A stretch of 64,000 bases of DNA from Acidaminococcus fermentans (GCF_009696675.1 NZ_VULN01000004.1:62001-126000), one strand, 5' to 3'. Counted from the first letter of the stretch, positions 25,223-33,221 are shown. Numbers and translations are program-made. Notes: generated from the sequence alone by a model not told the origin.

Positions 25223-26155
25223 ATGAATGCCGACTATGAATACATCTACACCATTTATCGGGAAGGCAGTTTTACCCGGGCCGCAGAAAAACTGTTTATC
25301 ACCCAGCCTGCCCTGAGCATCGCCCTGCGGAAGATCGAAGCCCGGATCGGCATGCCTCTGTTCATCCGGAACCGGCGCCCGATACAGCTGACCCCAGCCG
25401 GTGTCCTTTATTTGAAAGCCATCCGGAAAATGCAGCACCTGGAAAAAGATCTGGACCGGGAAGTCCAGCAGCTGAAAGATCTCCAGACAGGCAGTCTCAC
25501 CATCGGAGGGAGCCATTATATCCTTTCTTACAAAATCCCCAACCTGCTGACAGCCTTTGCAGAAACATACCCCAGGATTCAGCTGAAGCTCATTGAAGAA
25601 GGTTCTGATGCCCTTCTATCCCTTCTGGAAAGAGAAGACCTGGATCTGACCTTCAGCTGCGATCCAACCATCATCCGGCGCCACAGCCATCACTACCGGG
25701 CTTTTCAGGACCAGATCCTGCTGGCTGTGCCCCGTTCCTATCCACTGCCTGATCCGCTGCTGCCCAGTGCCCTGACCTGCCAGGATGTGCTGGAAGGCCG
25801 GGCCGGTCAGCCGGACTGCCCCTCCCTCCCTTTGGCCCGATTCCAGGATCTGCCCTTCATCCTTCTGACCCCAGGAAACAACCTCCATCAGCGCTGTCAG
25901 ATCCTGTTCAGGGAAGCCGGCTTCACTCCCCATGTCAAACTGATGCTTTCCCAGCTGGCCACCGCCTACCGGCTGGCAGAGCATGGACTGGCCGCCACCT
26001 TTGTCAGTGATGCCATGGTTTCCCGGGACAGCGAAACCCTTTTGTTCTTCAGGCTTTCTGATCGGGACTGCATCCGCACCTTCCATGCCCTGCTGCCGGA
26101 CAGGGAATTTACCCCATACGCAGTCCGGGCCTTTATCCAGTTGCTGGGAAAATAA
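25223..26155 (+). CDS. LysR-family regulator, divergent from the UxaA-DAACS operon
   Basis: A 310-residue LTTR with an N-terminal winged helix (GSFTRAAEKLFITQPALSIALRKIE) and a C-terminal effector domain. It is divergent from the dehydratase-symporter operon across about 125 bp of very AT-rich DNA, the usual place for LTTR control, so it probably senses the substrate. The start is the ATG preceded by AGAGGTGG; an upstream GTG overlaps that signal. Confidence 0.9.
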   Translation: MNADYEYIYTIYREGSFTRAAEKLFITQPALSIALRKIEARIGMPLFIRNRRPIQLTPAGVLYLKAIRKMQHLEKDLDREVQQLKDLQTGSLTIGGSHYILSYKIPNLLTAFAETYPRIQLKLIEEGSDALLSLLEREDLDLTFSCDPTIIRRHSHHYRAFQDQILLAVPRSYPLPDPLLPSALTCQDVLEGRAGQPDCPSLPLARFQDLPFILLTPGNNLHQRCQILFREAGFTPHVKLMLSQLATAYRLAEHGLAATFVSDAMVSRDSETLLFFRLSDRDCIRTFHALLPDREFTPYAVRAFIQLLGK

Positions 26156-26156
26156 A

Positions 26157-26250
26157 AGAAGGGGGTGTGGAAAATCCACACCCCCGGTCGCAGGTTGCGA
26201 CCAGAGAGGCTGTGAAGAAGTGAATCTTTTCTTTCTTCACAGCCCCTTAT
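26157..26250. terminator. Two hairpins between LysR and pepD
   Basis: GGGGGTGTGGA / TCCACACCCCC (about 26160-26187) is followed on the minus strand by a T-rich run. AGGCTGTGAAGAA...TTCTTCACAGCC (about 26208-26245) lies next to the pepD stop. A short GGTCGCAGGTTGCGACC palindrome (26186-26202) sits between them. Confidence 0.7.
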
Positions 26251-26253
26251 TTT

Positions 26254-27738
26254 TTATGCAATTTGTTCCAGAAGCTTCTTCAAAAACTCATACATCCTGA
26301 TGGTGCTCTTTACGCTGAGCCTTTCCTGAGGAGAATGGAGGTCCCAGCAGTCGGGGCCCAGGGAGATAGCGTCCAGGTCCGGTTTCTTCTCGATCAGGCA
26401 TCCGCACTCCAGGCCGGAATGGATGGGAGTGGCGTCCATTTTTTCTCCAAAGGTTTCCTCATACACCTGCTGGACCAGGGGCGTCAGCCGGGAATCCGGA
26501 TCATGGGGCCAGCCGGGATAGGCGGCGAATTTCTCGCAGGTCCCCCCCACCATCTGGGCCAGGAGATGGATTTTATCCCAGATGTATTCCGCCTTGGACC
26601 GGAAGGAGGTGCGGATCTCGTAGACCACCACCAGCCGGTTCTGTTCCCGTTCCAGACGGATTTCTCCCAGGTTGTCGGAGCTTTGGACCACCCCGGGCAC
26701 GGCGGCATTCATTTCCGAGATTCCGTTGGGAGACAGCACCAGCACCTGGATGAACTTGTCCGTCACTTCCCGGGACACCACCAGTCCGTTGTCCGGTCCC
26801 TGGGTCTCTTCCACGGAAATCTTCAGATTGGCAGCCACGGCCTTGTATTCCCGGCGCAGTTCTTCCGCTGCAGCGTTCACCGCCTGGAGGAAGGCTTCTT
26901 CCTTGCCCCGGGGCACCAGCACCACCGCTTCCCCATCCCGGGGAATGGCCAGTCGGAAGGTGCCTCCATGAAGGGAAGACAGCCGGAGGGGCATTTCTTT
27001 CCGGGCGGACAGGAGCATCCGGATCAGGAAAATATTGGCGTTTCCCCGGCCCCGGTGGATGTCTTCCCCTGAATGGCCTCCCTGGAGCCCTTCCACCTTC
27101 AGATGGAAGAACCGGGCCCCTTCCGGCACCGCTTCCCAGGTCACCGGCAGGTGGAAGTTCACCCCGAAGCCTCCGCAGCTGCCGGTTACCGAATGGCGTT
27201 CCACCGCATTGTCGATGTTCACCAGGTAATGGGACCGGAAATCACTGGCGTCCACATTCTGGGCCCCGCTAAGGTCTTCTTCCTCGGCGGTGGTCAGCAG
27301 CACTTCCAGTTCCGGATGGGCAAAGGACCCGTCTTCCAAAAGGGCCAGAGCCAGCGCCACCCCGATGCCGTCATCGGCCCCCAGGGTGGTCCGCCCTCCG
27401 GTGGACAGGATATCCCCCTCCAGTTCCAGATGGATGGGATCCTGCAGGAAGTCGTGTTCCACCCCCTTTGCCTTCTGGCAGACCATGTCCAGATGGGCCT
27501 GGAGCATGACCCCCGGCCGGTTTTCATACCCGGGAGAAGCCGGCTTCCGCAGCAGCACATTGTTCCATTCATCCTGACGGACAGCATAGCCTTTTTCCCG
27601 GGCCCACTGGAACAGGGCATCGCTGAGGGCCTTTTCCTTAAAGGAAGGGTGAGGGATCTGGCAGATCCGGGCAAAGTGCCGGAACACCGGATGCCGGAGC
27701 AGTTCTTCCAGGCTGCCGAAATTTTCTTTTTCCATCAT
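26254..27738 (-). CDS. pepD: Aminoacyl-histidine dipeptidase / cytosol nonspecific dipeptidase PepD
   Basis: A 494-residue M20C metallopeptidase, the usual length. Zinc ligands and catalytic residues appear in MLQAHLDMVCQ, GADDGIGVA and TTAEEEDLSG, with a dimerisation domain in between. PepD splits a broad range of dipeptides, including carnosine-type Xaa-His. It lies 12 bp after the YfcC carrier, in an operon led by a TetR gene, which suggests combined peptide hydrolysis and amino-acid transport. The ATG pair at 27738/27735 shares an AAGGAGG Shine-Dalgarno. Confidence 0.93.
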   Translation of the reverse strand: MMEKENFGSLEELLRHPVFRHFARICQIPHPSFKEKALSDALFQWAREKGYAVRQDEWNNVLLRKPASPGYENRPGVMLQAHLDMVCQKAKGVEHDFLQDPIHLELEGDILSTGGRTTLGADDGIGVALALALLEDGSFAHPELEVLLTTAEEEDLSGAQNVDASDFRSHYLVNIDNAVERHSVTGSCGGFGVNFHLPVTWEAVPEGARFFHLKVEGLQGGHSGEDIHRGRGNANIFLIRMLLSARKEMPLRLSSLHGGTFRLAIPRDGEAVVLVPRGKEEAFLQAVNAAAEELRREYKAVAANLKISVEETQGPDNGLVVSREVTDKFIQVLVLSPNGISEMNAAVPGVVQSSDNLGEIRLEREQNRLVVVYEIRTSFRSKAEYIWDKIHLLAQMVGGTCEKFAAYPGWPHDPDSRLTPLVQQVYEETFGEKMDATPIHSGLECGCLIEKKPDLDAISLGPDCWDLHSPQERLSVKSTIRMYEFLKKLLEQIA

Positions 27739-27750
27739 ACTGCCTCCTTG

Positions 27751-29160
27751 TCAGAACGGACCATAGTGGATCTGGACGGCGATCACCATGAACACCATGG
27801 CCACCACGCACCAGATGGCAAAGAGAGGCGCCAGCCAGCGGAACCATTTCCCGAAGGAGATGTGGGCCATGGCACAGGCGGCCACCACTTCCCCACTGGT
27901 GGGAGCAAACACGTTGGTAAAGGCATCCCCCATCTGAAAAGCAAGCACAGCCGTCTGCCGGGTGACCCCGATGAGATCCGCCAGCGGGGCAAACAGAGGC
28001 ATGGTAATGGCCGCCTTGCCGCTGCCGGAAGGCACCAGCACGTTGAACAGATCCTGGACGATGAACATGCCGCAGGCACTGAGAGTGGGCGGCAGCCCGT
28101 TCAGCAGGCTGGCCATGTAGTGGATCACCGTATCCATAATGTGGGCGTTCTGCATGATCAGCACCGCCGCGTTGCACATGCCGATGACCAGGTTGGCGAA
28201 CAGCATGTTGCTGCAGCCGGCCAGGAAAGCATCGGCGATTTCCCCGGAGGACAGGCCCCCGATGATCCCGGCCAGGATCCCGCACACCAGGAACAGCCCG
28301 GCCATTTCGTTGATGTAGAAGTCAAATTTCAGTACGCCCAGGACCACGGCACCGATGGTGGCCACAAACAGCACCAGCACCAGTTTGTGCCGGAGGGTGA
28401 TCACTGGAGTTTCCTGGAGTTTCAGATGGCTGTTGTACAGCAGGTCTTCTTCCCGGACCGTACTCAGTTCCGGATTCTTCCGGACTTTGTTGGCATACCA
28501 CATCACATAGGGAATGGTTACGATGTTCATCACCACAAACAGCACAGCCCGGAGTCCCATACCGGAAAACATGGGCAGACCGCAAATGCCCTGGGCCACC
28601 CCGATGGTAAAGGGGTTGGTCATGGCTCCCGCATAACCCACCGGCGCCGCACAGAACACAATGGCAATGGCGGTGAGGGAATCGAACCCCATGGCCACGG
28701 AAACCCCGATCACCAGAGGGGTGAAAGCCAGGAATTCTTCAAAACAGCCGGCAAAGGCGGACAGCAGGCTGAAAAGCACCATGCACACCGGGATCATCAT
28801 CAGTTCCCGGCCCTTCATCTTTTCCACCACATTGGACAGTCCGGCGTTAATGGCTCCGGTAGCGTCCATAATGGCGAACATGCCCCCGATGATGAACAGG
28901 AAAGAAATGATTTCCGCTGCGTTCTGGAGTCCCAGGGTCAGGGACTGGAACAGATAGAAGGGGCTCACCGGCTGTTGCTGGATGTAATGGAAGGTGGCGG
29001 GATCCACCACTTCCTTGTTGAGGACGGGGTTCATCACCCGGCTGTATTCCCCGGCCGGGACGATGTAAGAGGCCAGGAAAGCCAGGAACATAATGATGCC
29101 CAGAAGGACCATGGGGTTCAGAGCATGGAGCTTGAAGCCTTTTTTCTTTTCTTCCGCCAT
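27751..29160 (-). CDS. YfcC-family (DcuC superfamily) membrane carrier
   Basis: A 469-residue protein with about 12 membrane segments and the YfcC-like N-terminus NPMVLLGIIMFLAFLASYIVPAGEY, then ATGAINAGLSNVV and GFDSLTAIAIVFCAAPVGYA. Members are thought to be amino-acid or dicarboxylate exchangers. It lies between a TetR gene (17 bp) and pepD (12 bp), so it should be controlled by the operator at 30000-30032. Substrate unknown, but an amino acid or dipeptide fits the context. Confidence 0.87.
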   Translation of the reverse strand: MAEEKKKGFKLHALNPMVLLGIIMFLAFLASYIVPAGEYSRVMNPVLNKEVVDPATFHYIQQQPVSPFYLFQSLTLGLQNAAEIISFLFIIGGMFAIMDATGAINAGLSNVVEKMKGRELMMIPVCMVLFSLLSAFAGCFEEFLAFTPLVIGVSVAMGFDSLTAIAIVFCAAPVGYAGAMTNPFTIGVAQGICGLPMFSGMGLRAVLFVVMNIVTIPYVMWYANKVRKNPELSTVREEDLLYNSHLKLQETPVITLRHKLVLVLFVATIGAVVLGVLKFDFYINEMAGLFLVCGILAGIIGGLSSGEIADAFLAGCSNMLFANLVIGMCNAAVLIMQNAHIMDTVIHYMASLLNGLPPTLSACGMFIVQDLFNVLVPSGSGKAAITMPLFAPLADLIGVTRQTAVLAFQMGDAFTNVFAPTSGEVVAACAMAHISFGKWFRWLAPLFAIWCVVAMVFMVIAVQIHYGPF

Positions 29161-29177
29161 TTTGTACCACTCCTTTT

Positions 29178-29906
29178 TCAGACTGTCTGATCACGGTTGC
29201 CCCGGGTAGTTTCCCCGGGTCTGGCTGCTGCCAGGACATAGTCGAAAATGTGCAGGAACTGCTTTTCCAGAAGGGGCCGGTCCAGGCTGCTGCCCAAAAG
29301 GCAGGCCCGGTGGATGTAGCTGCCATGGAGAGCCACGATGATTTCCAGGGTTTCCGAAGCCCGGTTTCCGGCCACATACCCTTCTTCCACCAGGCTCTTC
29401 ATCATTACCTGATCCCGTTCCACCAGGGTGCCCCGGACCACCATTTCCCGGACATCCGCCGGCAATCCCTGGAGTTCTTCCGGGAACAGGTCCAGATAAT
29501 AGACCTGGATCACATGGCCCAGTTTGGCGTTGTACCGGCCAAAGAACATGTTGTAGAAGATATCCGGGAACCGGAAGGCTCTTTCATTGAAGCACCGGTA
29601 GATGGTCCGGTACCGTTCCAGGGCAGTCATCTCCGGTTCCAGGTGCCTGGCCAGGCTCAGCAGGTAATCCCGGAGGAAGCACACCGATCCGAACAGGATC
29701 AGTTCGTCCAGGTCCTGGAAATAGTTGTAGAGGGTGGCACTGTTGTACCCGGCCTCGGCGGCGATCCGCCGGATGGTCACTCCGGGGATTCCCTCTTCCT
29801 TGAGGATTTTCTCCGTAGCTTCCACGAAATACATCATGTTCCGCTTCTGCCGGAGAGTCAGTTCCTTTCGCTGTTGTTTTTGGGTTTCCTGATTTTGGTT
29901 TTCCAT
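29178..29906 (-). CDS. TetR/AcrR-family regulator of the yfcC-pepD operon and the EamA exporter
   Basis: A 242-residue TetR regulator with the N-terminal HTH KILKEEGIPGVTIRRIAAEAGYNSATLYNYF. The start is set at the ATG at 29906 (MENQNQETQ). The AGGAGG signal is about 13 bases upstream, longer than ideal. It heads an operon with the YfcC carrier and pepD, is divergent from the EamA gene, and two palindromes lie in the shared promoter region. It is therefore the likely repressor of both units. Confidence 0.88.
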   Translation of the reverse strand: MENQNQETQKQQRKELTLRQKRNMMYFVEATEKILKEEGIPGVTIRRIAAEAGYNSATLYNYFQDLDELILFGSVCFLRDYLLSLARHLEPEMTALERYRTIYRCFNERAFRFPDIFYNMFFGRYNAKLGHVIQVYYLDLFPEELQGLPADVREMVVRGTLVERDQVMMKSLVEEGYVAGNRASETLEIIVALHGSYIHRACLLGSSLDRPLLEKQFLHIFDYVLAAARPGETTRGNRDQTV

Positions 29907-29960
29907 ATGGGGCAGGGCACCTCCTGACTGCTGATCCTGATTCCCGTTCCGGGAAGATGG

Positions 29961-29989
29961 TTGACAATTTTTCAGGCCGCTTTTATAAT
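29961..29989 (+). promoter_or_regulatory. Consensus promoter of the EamA exporter gene
   Basis: A perfect TTGACA (29961-29966), a 17-bp spacer and a perfect TATAAT (29984-29989). Transcription should begin near 29996, just before the two operators. Without a repressor this should be a very strong promoter. Confidence 0.85.
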
Positions 29990-29999
29990 ATAGCTGGTT

Positions 30000-30032
30000 T
30001 ATAATCATGATTATATTTTAATCGTGATTAAA
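30000..30032. promoter_or_regulatory. Two tandem palindromic operators
   Basis: Operator 1 (30000-30015) is a perfect 16-bp palindrome TATAATCA/TGATTATA. Operator 2 (30017-30032) is TTTAATCG/TGATTAAA with one mismatch. Their centres are 17 bp apart, and the shared core is TAATC-R-TGATTA. The TetR protein encoded next door is the natural binder. Confidence 0.8.
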
Positions 30033-30038
30033 CGTCAA
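30010..30038 (-). promoter_or_regulatory. Divergent promoter of the TetR-yfcC-pepD operon
   Basis: On the minus strand TTGACG (30033-30038), a 17-bp spacer that is largely operator 2, and a perfect TATAAT (30010-30015) that is the end of operator 1. Confidence 0.8.
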
Positions 30039-30075
30039 GTACGAATTTTTCCTCATTGGAAAGGAGGGTATCCCC

Positions 30076-30918
30076 ATGCCCCGTCTCCCTGCCCTGTCCG
30101 GCAGCGCCCTGGTCCTTCTGGGAGCTGTCTGCTGGAGCCTGAATTCCCCTCTGGTGAAGTATCTGACCCTGGACCCCTTCCTGATCTGCGGACTCCGTTC
30201 CCTGATCGCCGGGCTGGTGCTGCTGCCTTTTGTGCGGCCCCGGGAAATCGCCTGGAACCGGTACCTCTTGGCTTATGTCCTGGCCTACTGTGCCCTGTGT
30301 CTCAGCGTGATTGTTTCCCTGTCCCTGACTTCCGCCGCCATTGCCATCGGCATGCAGTACACCGCCACCATCTGGCTGTTCCTGCTGTACTGGTTCCAGA
30401 CCCGGTATTTCAGCCGCCGGGCCTTCCTGCCGGTGGCGGTGATCATGGCCGGGGTCCTGTGCTTCATGCTCTCCGGAGGCAGCGGGGATTCCCATCCTCT
30501 GGGGAACCTGATTGCCCTCACGGAAGGGATTTTCTTTGCAGGCATGAGCCTGGCCTCCAAGAAAGCCACCCGGACCAATGCTCTGGGGATCACCGCCATC
30601 GGGAACCTGTTCACCGCCCTGGCGGTCTTTCTCCTGTTCCCCACCGCCCGGGCTGCCCTGCCGGCCATGAACGGCCAGGAATGGGGGATGATGCTGATCC
30701 TGGGGATGGTCCAGGTGGCCGGGGGCTACGGATTCTTCAACCTGGGAGTCCAGAAAATCCCCGCCCGGAAAGCTTCGGTGCTGGCCCTGTGGGAGATGAT
30801 CCTGGGACCTTTGTGGGTGGCCCTGTTCCTCCACCAGTACCCGGGTCCCATGGTCCTTGCCGGCTTCGCCATCATCCTGGCAGGGATGGTGATGGATGCA
30901 AAAGGGGCTGCCGCGTAG
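30076..30918 (+). CDS. EamA/DMT-superfamily exporter
   Basis: A 280-residue protein with ten membrane segments in two EamA repeats; the first opens ALVLLGAVCWSLNSPLVKYL and the second contains GAALGE-like GYGFFNLGVQKIPARKAS. Members export amino acids or metabolites. It is divergent from the TetR-yfcC-pepD operon and shares its operators, so it may export the amino acids released by PepD. That is an inference from layout. The start has GGAGGG upstream, and the last codons run into the terminator stem. Confidence 0.88.
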   Translation: MPRLPALSGSALVLLGAVCWSLNSPLVKYLTLDPFLICGLRSLIAGLVLLPFVRPREIAWNRYLLAYVLAYCALCLSVIVSLSLTSAAIAIGMQYTATIWLFLLYWFQTRYFSRRAFLPVAVIMAGVLCFMLSGGSGDSHPLGNLIALTEGIFFAGMSLASKKATRTNALGITAIGNLFTALAVFLLFPTARAALPAMNGQEWGMMLILGMVQVAGGYGFFNLGVQKIPARKASVLALWEMILGPLWVALFLHQYPGPMVLAGFAIILAGMVMDAKGAAA

Positions 30919-30933
30919 GCGGCAGCCCCTTTT
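30900..30933 (+). terminator. Terminator after the EamA gene
   Basis: Perfect 15-bp arms AAAAGGGGCTGCCGC / GCGGCAGCCCCTTTT; the EamA stop TAG (30916-30918) lies in the loop. Confidence 0.9.
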
Positions 30934-30943
30934 GCATTTTCTT

Positions 30944-31456
30944 TTATTCCACCAGCACCCCCAGTTTCTCCAGGGCTTTGCGGATGGCTTCCATTTCTTC
31001 TTCGGTGTTGGTTTCCACCAGATGGGTGTGGATTCCGTTGGACATGGTGGACAGCAGCGGTGCCTTTGTCTCCTTCATCCGCTGGATGTACAGCTGCACG
31101 TCTCTCCGGGACCGGAGGTTCAGCTCCCCTTCCATGAAGCCGTATACCTCATGTTCCACAACCACATTGTGGACAACTCCCCCGTTATCCACAATGGCGT
31201 TCAGTTCCGCCTCCACCTGGTCCGCCCCATGGCGGCACAGGAAGGATTCCTGCACCCCGTGTTTCCGGAACTCCTGGAGCTGATAGCCCCGCGGGGTGGA
31301 AATGATGGGGGTTCCGCTGGCCCGCAGCAGGGCAATGTCTCCTACGATGATCTGACGGCTTACCTGGCATACCCTGGCCATGTCCGTTCCGGTCACCGGT
31401 TTGTCGGCTTTTCGGAGCATGGCCAGGATGGTATCCCGCCGTTCTTTGTTTTCCAT
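30944..31456 (-). CDS. niaR: Transcription repressor NiaR (NAD biosynthesis)
   Basis: A 170-residue protein with an N-terminal HTH-11 domain (ILAMLRKADKPVTGTDMARVCQVSRQIIVGDI) and a C-terminal 3H domain with its conserved histidines (CRHGADQVE, VVHNVVVEHEVYG, NGIHTHLVE). NiaR represses NAD synthesis or niacin-uptake genes when niacin binds the metal site of the 3H domain. No nad gene is adjacent here, so its targets lie elsewhere or it regulates itself. Confidence 0.9.
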   Translation of the reverse strand: MENKERRDTILAMLRKADKPVTGTDMARVCQVSRQIIVGDIALLRASGTPIISTPRGYQLQEFRKHGVQESFLCRHGADQVEAELNAIVDNGGVVHNVVVEHEVYGFMEGELNLRSRRDVQLYIQRMKETKAPLLSTMSNGIHTHLVETNTEEEMEAIRKALEKLGVLVE

Positions 31457-31554
31457 AATTTTTCACTCCCCGCCTGATAATGATTATTTCATTTCTTTTT
31501 ATTATATACGAACATTTCTAAAAATTCCACATTCCCCGACTATTTTCTTTTTCC

Positions 31555-31583
31555 TTGTCATGACTCTCTCCCTGTGCTAGCAT
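31555..31583 (+). promoter_or_regulatory. Promoter of a short rightward transcript
   Basis: TTGTCA (31555-31560), a 17-bp spacer and TAGCAT (31578-31583) with an extended TG motif. It points into a 170-bp gap that ends in a strong hairpin. Confidence 0.5.
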
Positions 31584-31632
31584 AAAAAATACCTGAATCA
31601 ATAGTTACACTGTATGGAGGATCCTGATTGTC

Positions 31633-31710
31633 ATGAAGGAATACAAAAGCAGATGGGCGGTTTTTGCCATGTCCCTGCCCATCTGCTTTGAAATCATACT
31701 GCAGCGGTGA
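31633..31710 (+). CDS. Candidate 25-residue small protein
   Basis: ATG at 31633 to TGA at 31710 encodes a 25-residue peptide that starts MKEYKSRWAVFAM and ends FEIILQR, with a short hydrophobic middle. A GGAGG lies about 12 bases upstream, longer than usual. A promoter (31555-31583) and a terminator (31714-31754) flank it. Within the frame, AAAGCAGATGGGC and GCCCATCTGCTTT form a 13-bp hairpin. The unit could therefore be a structured small RNA and not a gene, and the evidence does not separate the two. Confidence 0.3.
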   Translation: MKEYKSRWAVFAMSLPICFEIILQR

Positions 31711-31713
31711 TTT

Positions 31714-31754
31714 AAAGAGGGGGTGTTGCACGCAACGTGCAGCACCCCCTCTTT
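31714..31754. terminator. Bidirectional terminator between the small unit and murI
   Basis: 19-nt arms AAAGAGGGGGTGTTGCACG / CGTGCAGCACCCCCTCTTT with one wobble around CAA; it touches the murI stop codon. Confidence 0.88.
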
Positions 31755-32593
31755 CACGCCGTTTTTCCTTCTTTTTCCGGTTGTTCCGGATCTTTTTTCA
31801 AATCGATCAGATGGAAGCTGCACTTGCTCAGATCCAGCATCCGGGCCGCCAGCCGCCGTCCCCGTTCCAGGTCGGCGGTAAAGCACACTTCCGCCCGGCC
31901 CAGGCCATCCGTCCGTGCCAGCCCCCGTTTTTCCAGGTTTTCCAGAGCATCCTGGGCGGTCCGTTCCGCCGGATCCAGGATGGTCACTTCCGGACCGAAT
32001 TCCTCTTCGATTTCCTTCCGGACAAAGGGATAATGGGTGCAGGACAGAAGTACCGTATCCACATGATGTTCCCGGAGCTTGTCCGCATATTCGTGGATGG
32101 CCGCCTTCAGTTCCGGCGTGCCGAATTTCTCTCCTTCGATCAGCGGCACGAACTTGGGACACCCCTGTCCGAACACCTGGATTTCCGGGCTGATCCGCTG
32201 GATTTCCCGTTTGTGGGCCCCGGTGGATACGGTGAAATCCGTGGCAAAAAAGCCCACCCGGTTGTTCTTCGTCACTCCCGGGACCATCCGGGCGCCTTTG
32301 GCCATGCCGATCACGTCAAAGGAATGGTTCCCCTTGATCACGTCCAGCCCCAGCACCGTAATGGTATTGCAGGCCACCACCAGCTGTTTGATGTGCCGTT
32401 TGTCCAGCCAGTCGGTCATCTCTCCCACAAACCGGGTGATTTCTTCCCGGGGCCGGTTGCCGTAAGGGGTCCGGGCCGTATCCCCGATAAAGATGAAATC
32501 TTCGTGGGGCAGCTTGGCCTGGAGCCATTTCAGGACGGTGAGCCCGCCTACGCCGGAATCGATTACGCCAATGGGTTGCTTTGCCTGCATCAT
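31754..32593 (-). CDS. murI: Glutamate racemase
   Basis: A 279-residue racemase with the IDSGVGGLTV N-terminus and both catalytic cysteines, in VVACNTIT and LLSCTHYPFV. MurI makes D-glutamate for peptidoglycan. The DTARTPYGNRP segment is typical of MurI and not of broad-specificity amino-acid racemases. A leader of about 150 nt with a terminator precedes it. The start has an AGGAGG Shine-Dalgarno. Confidence 0.93.
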   Translation of the reverse strand: MMQAKQPIGVIDSGVGGLTVLKWLQAKLPHEDFIFIGDTARTPYGNRPREEITRFVGEMTDWLDKRHIKQLVVACNTITVLGLDVIKGNHSFDVIGMAKGARMVPGVTKNNRVGFFATDFTVSTGAHKREIQRISPEIQVFGQGCPKFVPLIEGEKFGTPELKAAIHEYADKLREHHVDTVLLSCTHYPFVRKEIEEEFGPEVTILDPAERTAQDALENLEKRGLARTDGLGRAEVCFTADLERGRRLAARMLDLSKCSFHLIDLKKDPEQPEKEGKTA

Positions 32594-32615
32594 GATACTT
32601 TACCTCCTGAACTCA

Positions 32616-32745
32616 AACAAAAAAGGCCTGAACAGACAGTCCCATGGGGAAGGACTGCCGATCCAGGCCTTACAGACGGTCAGAAACAGGGGAAACTGTT
32701 CCCAGATCCATAAGGATTTATCCAGTTGTCTTATACTTTCTTCAT
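32616..32745 (-). promoter_or_regulatory. Structured leader of murI with an attenuator-like terminator
   Basis: From the expected start near 32748 the minus-strand leader contains a GGATAAATCC hairpin region, GGGAACAGTTTCCC, and then a terminator. The terminator's outer stem is AAGGCCTG / CAGGCCTT, the inner stem GGCAGTCC / GGACTGTC, followed by T6. It ends about 22 bases before the murI start. It matches no riboswitch class I know, and no T-box motif is present. Confidence 0.55.
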
Positions 32746-32754
32746 AACATGTTT

Positions 32755-32783
32755 AGTATAGCATATTCCCGTCAGCAGTGCAA
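32755..32783 (-). promoter_or_regulatory. Promoter of murI
   Basis: On the minus strand TTGCAC (32778-32783), a 17-bp spacer and TATACT (32755-32760). Confidence 0.75.
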
Positions 32784-32874
32784 CAGAATTTTGTGAATTT
32801 TTCGTCCTGTCATTGACCCCTGCCGGCTTTTTGTGATACCCTAAAATCAATTCATTGCAAAGGAGCTTTCCTCT

Positions 32875-33210
32875 ATGGACAAACACTATCCTTCTGATTC
32901 CATTTTTGTCACCGGGGTGGCCAAAGTATCCCGGGAAGATGTGATCAATACCCTGTACGGCACCTTCACCCTGAGCCTAGTAATCCAGCGGAACACCGGC
33001 CTGATCCTCCACTGCAGCGCCAACATGATCATGGCGGACACCATCGCCTTTCTCCAAGACATCCTGATCGGGAAAAACCTGCTGAAGGACATGGACCGGA
33101 TGGTGGAAGAACTCCGCAGCCGGTTTCTGGCCCTGTCCCAGAAGGCGGTGATCGCCGCCCTGAAAGACGCCCAGAACCATTTTTTGACGGTGTATCCGAG
33201 GGAGGTGTGA
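32875..33210 (+). CDS. DUF3870 domain protein
   Basis: A 111-residue protein matching the DUF3870 pattern: an N-terminal IFVTGVAKVSR strand, GTFTLSLVIQRNTGLILHCSANM, an FLQDILIGKNL motif and a closing SQKAVIAALKDAQNHFL. No function is established for the family. It is monocistronic and divergent from murI; a TTGACC and a weaker -10 lie upstream. The start has AAAGGAG. Confidence 0.8.
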   Translation: MDKHYPSDSIFVTGVAKVSREDVINTLYGTFTLSLVIQRNTGLILHCSANMIMADTIAFLQDILIGKNLLKDMDRMVEELRSRFLALSQKAVIAALKDAQNHFLTVYPREV

Positions 33211-33221
33211 ATACCCCCTTC

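Noticed and set aside
32616-32745. The murI leader as a purine riboswitch, because of GTTTCTGACC and TATGG segments
   Set aside because: The order and pairing of the three purine-riboswitch stems cannot be formed, and the core TAA/GACTA bases are missing.
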